Below, in pieces: positions 52,780 through 61,561 of a DNA stretch of 64,000 nt. The notes under the pieces were generated by a model. The model had not been told where the DNA came from. It searched no databases and saw nothing but the letters and a program-made list of their open reading frames with translations. The stretch lies in the NCBI GenBank assembly GCA_037954325.1, contig JBBMNZ010000003.1:26062892-26126891 (forward strand), in the 5' to 3' direction. How positions within the stretch are numbered: position 1 is the first letter of the stretch; every line of letters starts with the position of its first letter. The stretch comes from Fistularia commersonii (Eukaryota > Chordata > Actinopteri > Syngnathiformes > Fistulariidae). A program made the position numbers and the translations under genes.

Positions 52780-53060
52780 TTCATTCATGCTGTCATGGTT
52801 AGTTGATCACAGGCCGCATACAAGCATACAAGTATCGATCCTCCCATCACAACATCACAAAGAGACATGCAGCAAATCACCATCTCATTCACATCTGGAC
52901 AATGTAGGGTCTCCAGTGACCTTCCAGCATGTGTTTGGACTGCGGCAGGATGCCGGAGAAACCTGAGGAGAACATGGAAAATCCACTCCGGTGTCCATCG
53001 CAGTGTCCATCTTGCGAGATTAAGCCTTCTCTTTACGGTTTTCTTGCGAGGTGAGCTGGC
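52780..53060 (-). mobile_element. SINE-A copy, minus strand
   Basis: The tail at 52780-52810 (CATTCATTCATGCTGTCATG, then AGTTGATCACAGGCCGCATA) is followed by GGTCTCCAGTGACCTTCCAG, CATGTGTTTGGACTGCGGCA and GAAACCTGAGGAGAACATGG. Reverse of the SINE-A order. The head is lost near 53060. Confidence 0.78.
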
Positions 53061-53439
53061 TAGCAGCCACCGAGGAAACGTCCGCCGCATTTGACGGACC
53101 TTAAGCTGCTGCTCACGTGCATTTACGACCTCAATATATCATCGCACTTTTAATGCACGGAACAGCCTCTCGTAAAGCGCTTCCAGCGGCCGTTTAGACG
53201 CCCGTATGTTTCCGGAAAGAGAAAAATATCACCGGCGGGGAAGCTGCGGCAAATTGTCACCTCCGAACTCATGAACGGACGGGGAGAATGTCGTAAACCA
53301 GCCGGGAAATGAAAATCTGTGATGGAAGCTGCAGACCTTCACGATGCCGAGCGGAGTGTCTAATAGCTGTGGTGTTGATGGATTCATTGTAGCTAGCAGG
53401 GAAGCGCTAGCAAGACCCTCATGGGAGCATTCTGCCTTG
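53061..53439. other. Unique sequence
   Basis: No feature recognised. Confidence 0.4.
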
Positions 53440-53720
53440 TATGAGTGCAGTTCGTTAGCGCTTCCTCCTCATAGCCAGAAGGTCCCTGGTTGGATTCCCT
53501 CAGGAGGCCTTACCGTGTGGGGTCTCCATGTTCTCCCCGCTGGGTTTCGTCTTCCTCTGATGTTCTCTGAATGCTCTCCACGCCTGAAACACGGGGCTGA
53601 ATATTAAATGGACCAGGGAACACGGCGGTCCAGGAGGTTCAAGCCACGGTTCCCTCAATGTGGAGCCTCGATGTTCTCCCGGCCGGGTCCTCCCCGTGGT
53701 CTCCGATGGAAGCTAACAGT
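53440..53720 (+). mobile_element. Two tandem SINE-A pieces, plus strand
   Basis: The first piece has the head TCATAGCCAGAAGGTCCCTG and core GTGTGGGGTCTCCATGTTCT (53440-53560). The second starts near 53600 and has GGTTCCCTCAATGTGGAGCC, then GATGTTCTCCCGGCCGGGTC (53645-53700). They are joined by CACGCCTGAAACACGGGGCT, the block also seen at 52405-52430. Confidence 0.75.
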
Positions 53721-54371
53721 CTTAGCTGATGCTAACCCTGCCAGATTCAGCAGGTTCCTCCAACAGTCCAGTTTCATGAAAAATCACAGTTGCCCTTTCT
53801 CTTTTTCTTCTCATAACCTTTCCCGAGCGTGCAGGACCAGATGTAAGGCCTCTGCATCCCACGCGAGAAGCCAGATATCATCCTTCCAGGGCCGGCGAGA
53901 ACATGACCAAAGTTCTGCTCTTCGCATTCAGGTGCGGAGCTCCTCGCAGGCCCCGCCCACACCTCACGCCCACGCCGTTCAAGAAGAGCCTCTGCGCTGA
54001 ATAAAATTGCGACGGCGTCCGCTGCAACTTGCAGAAACTGAGCCAGACGGACTCGGCGCCTCCACAGAAGCTTTTTTTTTCTCCTGGCAGCTCCGGGTTC
54101 TGGAGTTTATAGCAGCTCCTTCTCTGCACATCATCGCAGTGCAACTTGGTTTTTTTTCTCGCGTCGTGTCCAGGAAGTATCGTGTGATTGGTCAGAAAGT
54201 GGGCGTGGTCAGTTCGCACAACGACGGGGAGGTTTGAGGACGAAGGTGTGGAGATCTTGGAAATCATCTAGTGGACTCATCTATGGAGACACGCTAATGG
54301 ACGGTTCTTATTTTTGGAAGGTCGCCTGTCGCAAAAAAATGCCAACTGATTGGCCAAACAGTGTGCAGGGA
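53721..54371. other. Unique sequence
   Basis: Two T runs near 54069-54080 and 54151-54158. No gene recognised. Confidence 0.4.
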
Positions 54372-54375
54372 TGTG

Positions 54376-54410
<35 letters not shown>

Positions 54411-54570
54411 ATAATGTGTAAAAAGAATGAGATTTATATTTTTATAAATATATATCTGTAAAATGCATAAAAAGAATGAGATTGATATATATATATATGT
54501 GTGTGTGTATCTCTGTATATATAGATACACACACACATATATATACAAATTTATATATATATGTATAAAT
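54372..54570. repeat. (GT)n then TA-rich repeats
   Basis: GT at 54372-54410. Two copies of a short AAAAAGAATGAGATT segment (about 54420 and 54469), then interrupted TA/CA runs to about 54570. Confidence 0.9.
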
Positions 54571-54716
54571 ATCAACTTAATTCCTTTTATGAATTAAGAA
54601 TTAATAAAAAAAATTAAAATGATCAAATTCATATGTATGTATATAAGTATGTGTATATAGATCAATACATTAAATTAAGATGTAGAATACAAGGATCTTT
54701 ATTTGATTTAAATAAG

Positions 54717-54738
54717 CTATCTATCTATCTATCTATCA

Positions 54739-54781
<43 letters not shown>

Positions 54782-54881
54782 CATCCATCCATCCATCCAT
54801 CCATCAGTTAATCTGTCTATTCATCCATTGCATTCTACATTTTTACAACTGTAATTATTATTATTATTATTATTATTATCA

Positions 54882-54933
<52 letters not shown>

Positions 54934-54934
54934 T
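54717..54934. repeat. (CTAT)n, (CCAT)n, (ATT)n and second (CTAT)n
   Basis: CTAT at 54717-54780 with one CAAT interruption, CCAT at 54781-54804, ATT at 54854-54879, CTAT at 54882-54934. Confidence 0.96.
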
Positions 54935-55534
54935 GATTGACAGCTGACCTGCCCTTGTTAAACCCACCCTTTGGCTCACTATTGGCTGTTCTAGGCTCCG
55001 CCCCCCGAAGCTGCAGCCAATCACTTTTCACAACATTTGCGAAGTCCAGAAGGTGACAAACACCTTCTCCCTTCACCTCAAGCTGTTTTCCCTCCTGAAC
55101 ATCCCGTCCTCAGCCTCATGTTTCCAGCTGCAGGGCGGCGGCGGCGGCGCCGGCGGACGAATCCGTCTCGTCTGAAACCAGGTTCACGCCGAGCCGCTGA
55201 ACGGCGGGCACGGGACCGTGGACGGCCGCCGCGCGGTGTGTGTCCTCGGGCTTGTTGAGGGCTAGATGTGTGTGAGGAAGCGAGGCCCGTGGAACACACC
55301 CCGCGTGACCAATTAGCAGCACGACGGTTTGCGGGGCCGGCGCGCCGACTCGAAGGTTTTTCAGTTTTCTGCCCAACGCAGACGTGTTTGATGGCTTGTT
55401 TCTGCAAACACACAGGGTGGCCTCCTGACAGCATGTGGTCCTTTGTGACAGACACACACACATATATATATGTGTGTATTTATGTGTGTATATATATATA
55501 ATTATATGTGCATAAAACATGCAGGTAGAACAAA
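54935..55534. other. GC-rich unique sequence
   Basis: Contains GGCGGCGGCGGCGCCGGCGG at about 55136. A TG/TA stretch lies at 55453-55503. No gene recognised; the opposed frames over 55078-55520 are composition effects. Confidence 0.4.
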
Positions 55535-56440
55535 ATTGTCCAGCTGAGTGAATGAATGGGTGAATTGTTGCATGTCTCTATATGATGTGTGAATGAGTGA
55601 GTGAATTGTTGTTTGTCCCAAATGATGCGTGAATGACAGGGTGAATGGTTTTATTCAAATTCCAGAAACCTTATTTTGTCCCTTCACAGTGTCTCCAGAC
55701 AGCATGTGAATGAGTGAGTCTTTGCATGTCTCTATAGGATGAGTGGATGAGAGAGTGAATTGTTGTTTGTCTCCATATGACATGCGAATGAGAGCGTGAA
55801 CCATTGATTTCAAATCAAAAATACTTTATTTGTACACTTTACAGTGTCTCCAGATGTAAATGAGGCAGTGAATGAATGAATCGTTGCCTGTCTGTATATG
55901 ATGTGTGAATAAGTGAGGGAATTGTTGTTTGTCTCCATATGACATGCGAATGAGAGGGTGAATGGTTGTTTTCAAATTAAAAAAAAAAACTTTATTTGTG
56001 CACTTTACAGTGTCTCCAGATGTACACGAGGCAGTGAATTAATGAATTGTTGTCCGTCTCGATATGACGTGTGAATGAATGAGTGAATTGTTGTTGAATG
56101 TCAGGGTGAAGGATTGATTTCAAATTAAAAAAAATTTATATTCCCCCTTTTACGGTGTCTCAAAGTGCGTGGGAACGAGGGAGTGAAAGAGCGAATCTTT
56201 GTCTCTGTATGACGTGTGAATGAAAGAGTGAATTGTTTATGACATGTGAATGAAAGAGTGAATGCTTTATGACGTGTGGATGAATGTTATATGTCTCTTT
56301 TTGACGTGTGAATGAATGAGTGAATGGTTCGACGTCCCTCTCTTGTGATTGGTTGAGCCACTGGGTGAGCCCCTCCTCTCGCCCAATCACAGCTGGGCTC
56401 AAGTCCCAACCACAACCCGGACCAAAGGCTAAGTGAATGA
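55535..56440 (+). mobile_element. SINE-A 3' half with expanded internal minisatellite
   Basis: About 800 bp of GTGAATGAGTGAATTGTTGT / TTGTCTCCATATGACATGCG units is followed at 56335-56440 by the SINE-A tail: CTCTTGTGATTGGTTGAGCC, CTCGCCCAATCACAGCTGGG, then CTCAAGTCCCAACCACAACC and GTGAATGAATGAAGG. Within the array a higher-order unit of about 155-160 bp carries TTTATTTGTGCACTTTACAG and TGTCTCCAGATGTA (about 55680, 55835, 55995, 56140). No head was found on the left. Confidence 0.8.
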
Positions 56441-57214
56441 ATGAAGGTTCCCTTTTTTCCCCGTTTCCACCCTCGTCTTGCGGCGCAAGAAGACCAGACC
56501 ACATTCGAGCGCCGGCCGCGAGAATATTAATGGGATCAGGAAAATGAAGCCCTCCTCCAGCCTCCACCCGGACCGGAGCGGCAATCATCCGCAGAACAAC
56601 CGGGAAATATATTTCTTCTTTTGTGTCTTCTTTTTTTTTTTTTGACGGTGGCGGGGGCCGCTACCCTGCCTGGAGGTTAATGCATTTCGCGGGCGGGTCA
56701 GCCGAGTTGATGTGCAATCCCGTCCCCTGCGAAGCGGCGGTTCGCCGGGGCCGACGTCCCGGGGAACGGCAATTACCGATGTTTGGCGATTTTATTTTTT
56801 TGTATTTTTCCGAGGCGTTTCTTACGGCCGAGGCGAGTCCGGATGTATCGGTGGCCTCCGTGCGTTGCCTCTCCACCTTCATCTGAATGCGTGAGCTTCG
56901 GCCTTCCTGTCTTTGCAGTCTGAACCCGGTCTTCTGTGAAGGCTGGAGGAGCAGCTTCAACACCTGCGTTGAACTGTGGGATCAGAATCCCTGAAGATAC
57001 AAGATATGTTCCTCCAAACCTTCTTTCTGGGTCAAACCCTCCATGCACCTTCATCAGATGATTCCAGCTTGAGTTTGGTCGAGCGAGTCCAGTGAGGTTG
57101 AACATCGGCAAGATGTTCCCATCATCGGTCCCGTCACTACAGAAGATGACTGGAGCCTCCATGATCTCCTGGCTGAGGTCCCTCCACCCAAAGTCCAAGA
57201 CAAGCCAGCAGGTC
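56441..57214. other. GC-rich unique DNA and a minus-strand orphan frame
   Basis: 56460-56900 is CpG-rich with a T run at 56630-56643. On the minus strand, 57215-56930 stays open through WRDLSQEIMEAPVIFCSDGT, DDGNILPMFNLTGLARPNSS and ERRFGGTYLVSSGILIPQFN. The composition is protein-like but I do not recognise a family. A possible donor (GCAG then GTGTTG) lies at about 56970. It is not called a gene. Confidence 0.3.
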
Positions 57215-57320
57215 CAAAGGGGTGAACAGTTGTACTTCTCTACATGATTGACAGGTGACATCAGGGTGGAACCCCGCCTCCTGCCCCAATAACGTCTGGG
57301 ATTGGCTCCAGCAGCCTCCT
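57215..57320 (+). mobile_element. SINE-A tail fragment
   Basis: GTGAACAGTTGTACTTCTCT, CATGATTGACAGGTGACATC, then GGAACCCCGCCTCCTGCCCC and GGGATTGGCTCCAGCAGC. This is the 3' third of SINE-A. Confidence 0.75.
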
Positions 57321-57389
57321 AAAACCTTCTTCAGGACCAGGAGAGCGGGTGAAGGTCCTGAAGAAGGAACGAATGATGAGCGTAGCTTG

Positions 57390-57918
57390 TCTTGTGTCTG
57401 TGGACGTTCTCCATCGTCCAGGTCAGGGTGGTTTCAAGTCCAAATCTTCTTGTCGTGGCAACTTTCCCGGTGCACCTATCAGGGTTTTGGGCGGGTCCAG
57501 GTGATGGTGGCGTTTATGGAGATGAAAGAGATGATCTGCAGAAAGAAGGTCTAAAGGGGTTGCTATGCTAATGGGGGTCTTGTTCCTTGGGGACGAAGGA
57601 GCAACTTTTGAGGATGACCTGGATTGGAATGTGAAAAGATGAAGCCAGACAAAGGAGTGAAACCTGTTGGACCAGATGGACTGAGGCTCAGATGTTTGGA
57701 GGCTGCAGAAGGTCCTGGACCATGTGAGCACATCCATCTTGGTATCGATCCCAGCGTTGTTCATTGGGGAAAGGTTGCGTCTGAGGCCCCTCCTCTGCTC
57801 GAGTCTGACAAAGCTTGCTCCTCAACTCCTCTCCAGAACCATCTGTCTTCTACGGACATTGCTGTCCTCAGGACAATGGCCCTCGTCCTTCAGGTGTAGG
57901 TGGACCACGAAGTCCAAT
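57390..57918 (+). mobile_element. Repeat family R2, copy
   Basis: Left end at about 57395-57470 (GTCTGTGGACGTTCTCCATC, then TTTCAAGTCCAAATCTTCTT). Body 57545-57917 aligns with 44365-44892. No right inverted end was recognised. Confidence 0.65.
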
Positions 57919-59394
57919 GTAGACGTCATCACAATCCTCAGTGCAAGTGACAACAGACAACACATTCTCCATCTTCATCTTCTTTGTCCTTGGTATGCAC
58001 CACTTTTTGTCTCAGGGTGTTGTGGGGTTTGAAATTTACCGGCAGCCGGTGTTTGTCAAAAACCCTTCGGAGTTTCTGCGGAACATATGGTATGATCGTC
58101 TTCTTTCGTTCGCTGTTGTCGACTCCTGTTCTACCTTCCTGCGTCTGGTGGTTTCTGATTTAGCGAAGACCCAATTCGGGTACCCACAGCAGCTCAGGGC
58201 TTTCCTAATGTGTTGTACCTTGTCAGCGCAGAATTTAGACCCACAACAAATTCAAGTTCTTCTTCCGTCGCGGTTCAGTTCGGGCGTCCATCTGTCACCT
58301 CGGCAGCAGACGGGTTCTCCTCCCCCCGGGGGGGTCGCCGCCATCCCTTTCCAGGACGACGCCATGCAGATCCGTCGACTCCTAATGAGTCTTTAACCGG
58401 CACGGCGCTCGATTCGGAAAAATTGGTCGAACATAGGGGGGCGGGGGGGAGGGGTTTCCGCCGCCGCTTCGTGATGCCGAACGGGATCCGGCGTTTAGCT
58501 CGTATCTTGAGGAGGAAGAAGAAGAGGAGGAGAAAAAAAAAAAGGAGCTGGAGGAAAAGGCTTATTCAGGCGCGGTGACACGGGGAGTGAAGTAGGAGGC
58601 AAGGGATAAAGAAGCTAATCATGTCAGCCTAAAGCCGACTCCTCTCCGCGAACAACACAGCACTTCGCTCTTCTTTGTTCTGGCATTTAAATGGAAATAC
58701 GACGCCGGGACCCGTTGAGGAACATCTCGCAGTCGTCCCTGCGGCCCCCCCACCCCCACCCCCCGAGAGAAAGAAGACAATTTAACGCGAGTTATTCTGA
58801 AAGTGCGGCGCATGTGTTGAGCTGCTCTAATGACCTTAAGATTATGGATATTAGCTGCATGCTAATGACCCGCATGCGCCGCGCTGCTGTTTTGCATTTG
58901 TATAGCTCGTCACGCGCGCTCACACATGGAGGAGGCCGGGTGATTCTTCTTCTTTTTTTTATGCCATTGCTGGGATTAAGTCGCGGCGGCGTTCCGCTGA
59001 CATCCTGTGGGTGACGGAGATGAGTCATGAGAAGCTCACACTGCAAGTCATCCCAAATAAAAAAAGAAAACCTGGGCTGGGCCGCCGCGATACGGCAGAC
59101 AGTTTAAAGGAAAAAGTCTTTCCAGCTGCATCTCCTGAGACAGCAGATGATTTTGAAGGACTTCTCTCATGCTTTCCAACGCCTGGGCTAGTTTGGGCTA
59201 ACAATTAGCAAAATCAGATTTGAAATAGTGCGACATGGGCCGCGAGGAGCCGAGATAAAGGAGGATTTTAAGTGCTTCGGGCTCACAGCCCAGGAACGAT
59301 GGAGAGGGTGGAGAAGAGGTGAAGAAGTGGGTTCAAAGAGGTTGGAATAGACGTGTGAAAGAAGAGGATCTGCCGGAATTAAAGGAAAAGTAAA
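57919..59394. other. Mostly unique, partly GC-rich DNA
   Basis: Two overlapping frames (57941-58396 and 58210-58578) reach 151 and 122 codons. The second ends in a Lys/Arg run from AAG/AGG repeats. No motif was recognised. No gene is called. Confidence 0.35.
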
Positions 59395-59790
59395 CAAAGC
59401 AGAGACAAGACCAGCGATGCTGTTTGGTCCGGAGAAGGTGGCATTGAAGCGAAGGAGGCAGAGGTCGCAGAGATGAAGATGTTGAGGTTCTCTTCGGGAG
59501 CGACCAGGACGGAGAGGATCAGGAATGACTCCATCAGAGGGTGGATGTTTCGGAGAGAAGGTCAGAGATGGTTGGGTCATGGACAGAGGAGGGAGACTGA
59601 ATATATTGGTAGACGGATGCTGGAATTGGAGGTCTAGAGGAAGACCAGAGAGAAGATTTATGGATGTCGTGAGAGAGGATATGAAGTTAGTTGGTGTGAG
59701 AGAGGAGGATCCAGAGAACAGGGTTGGATGATGAAGGTGGATCCACTGTGGAGACCCTGAAGGGAAAAGACCAAAGGAAAAGAAGACTTT
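59395..59790 (+). pseudogene. RTE LINE C-terminus, first unit of triplet
   Basis: Encodes, with frameshifts, GKVNKAETRPAMLFGPEKVA, then EVAEMKMLRFSSGATRTERI and ILVDGCWNWRSRGRPERRFM with DVVREDMKLVGVREEDPENR. It ends GACCCTGAAGGGAAAAGACC. Decayed copy of the unit at 45535-46012. Confidence 0.88.
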
Positions 59791-60085
59791 GTCACAGGGG
59801 TGCAAGACATGTATGACCAAGACAAAGTGATGACTGAGTTGGTTTGGATACAAATACTAATCTGTTCATGTCCAAGCCATGGTGAAGACCTGGGTAAAAG
59901 GTTGCTGAATTGGAGCTGCCAGACAGGAGGTCGAGAGGAAGACCAGAGAGAAGATTTATGGACGTCGTGAGAGAGGATATGAAGTTAGTTGGTGTGAGAG
60001 AGGAGGATGCAGAGAACAGGGTTAGATGGAGAAGGTGGATTCACTGTGGAGACCCTGAAGGGAAAAGCCCAAAGGGAAAGAAAAA
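59791..60085 (+). pseudogene. Internally deleted RTE 3' unit, second of triplet
   Basis: Starts TTGTCACAGGGGTGCAAGAC, then the MYDQDKVMTELVW segment, then HGEDLGKRLL and a complete RSRGRPERRFMDVVREDMKL C-terminus. It carries the same deletion junction as at 27285 and 46030. Confidence 0.88.
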
Positions 60086-60350
60086 TTTGTTAGAGGGGTG
60101 CAGGACATGTATGACCGGGACAAAGTGATGACCGAGATGGTTTGGTCATGCACACTTCTCTGTTCATGCACAAATCCTTGTGAAGATCTGGGTAGAAGGT
60201 TGCTGAAGGTGGCACTGACAGGCAGGAGGTCTGGGGGAAAAGAACATGGGGTGAATTGGTGTGACAGAAGAAGATGCAGAAAAAGGTGTTAGATGGGGGA
60301 GGTGGATTTGCTGCGGAGACACCTGAAGGGAAAAGCCCAAAGGTGGAGAT
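60086..60350 (+). pseudogene. Internally deleted RTE 3' unit, third of triplet
   Basis: Starts TTGTTAGAGGGGTGCAGGAC, encodes MQDMYDRDKVMTEMVWSCTL, then CEDLGRRLLKVALTGRRSGG. A further deletion removes the RPKRRFMDVVRED part, before the CACCTGAAGGGAAAAGCCCA end. This is the most shortened unit. Confidence 0.85.
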
Positions 60351-60354
60351 TTGA

Positions 60355-60590
60355 AAGTGTGCAACACGTCGGTACAGCTGTTATCTCGCCTCACAGCAAG
60401 AAGATCCCTCGTAGGATTCCAACTCTCTGTTCGGAGTCTCCGTGTTCTCCTTGTGCCTACGTGGGGTTCCTCCACATACTCCAGGTTCTTCTCGGGGTCC
60501 AAAAACCCAAGATTCCCCGGAAACCCGACATTGTCCAACTTGAATGAAAGCGTGAGTAGTTGTACGATCGAGGGAACGCTTGTGTCTGCA
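60355..60590 (+). mobile_element. SINE-A copy, plus strand
   Basis: Head TCGCCTCACAGCAAGAAGAT, core GAGTCTCCGTGTTCTCCTTG, ACGTGGGGTTCCTCCACATA, TCCAGGTTCTTCTCGGGGTC, then ACATTGTCCAACTTGAATGA. Inserted just after the RTE triplet; the tail is missing. Confidence 0.8.
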
Positions 60591-61402
60591 GGACCGGCGG
60601 TGGTTTTATGCCTACATGAGTGTCCCTGTGGTCTGCTGGTGTCTTCTGCAAGGGGAACCCCTTCTGCTGCTCCAGCCTTGCCTGCAGGTCAAGAGAACAA
60701 AAGATGCAAAACAACCCGAGCGTCCGCTTTGCCGCTTCGCTCGAACCCAAAACCGGTATTTCAATCCGTCCCTTCACAGCCGGCCTGCACCCGCCGGCTC
60801 GTCGCTCTGCACACTTTGCACCCGGCAACCATAAACCCACCTGCTTCCCGGCGGAAACCCCTCCCGCTATAACGACCACTAAAAAACTCAGCGCTCCGGC
60901 CTCCCGTTCAATCGGCAGTTTCCGCGTCTCGCCCGCGTCCTCCCTCAGCATTTGGCAAAGCGCCGCCCTGCAGGAGCAGCTGCTACCACTTTATTACAAC
61001 GGCGGCGAAACAAACGAGGCTGACCGCCAAAGCAGAGCTTACCAAAACAGTTAACACGCCGAAGGTAGCGGTTATTGATACGTGTTGTATTCCGGCGCGC
61101 TTAGCATGTATTATTCATGCGTTTTTAGCGGCGCAATAAGCAGCCGGAAGATTACAAGCCGCCGCCGCCGCCGATTTACATTCTTTAAGCGTTCCGGCTC
61201 CTCGCGGAGTGGGAGATGTGCGAGGGTGGGGGTACTCCATCACACTTCTCCTCCTCCACTAAAAGGCTCTGACATGTTTCCCGGGAGGCCCACAGCCAGT
61301 CTGGTGCTCTCTGTACACAACTTAATGGCTGCTGTCACTGCACAACTCATCCGTGGCCCACTCAGCAGCAACCCAATTACCTGTTTTTTATTTTTTTTGG
61401 AG
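60591..61402. other. GC/CpG-rich unique sequence
   Basis: No gene recognised; overlapping frames of up to 173 codons in different frames are composition effects. Includes GCCGCCGCCGCCGCCGATT at about 61159. Confidence 0.4.
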
Positions 61403-61440
61403 TTTTTTTTTTTTTTTTTTTTTTTTGGGGGGGGGGGGGG
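61403..61440. repeat. Poly-T followed by poly-G
   Basis: 24 T then 14 G. Confidence 0.95.
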
Positions 61441-61536
61441 TGACACCTCTGATATACATGTTGCATTTTAGCAGTTTTTACACAATAAATGTCATATTGT
61501 TTTCTCACTTGCTGTTATTCCCAGCAGTCGTAAAAG

Positions 61537-61561
61537 AAAAAAAAAAAAAAAAAAGGGGGGG
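61537..61561. repeat. Poly-A followed by poly-G
   Basis: About 18 A then 7 G. Confidence 0.93.

Noticed and set aside
57941..58396. 151-codon plus-strand frame with balanced composition
   Set aside because: No domain was recognised, an overlapping frame of similar length exists, and there is no transcript-type signal.
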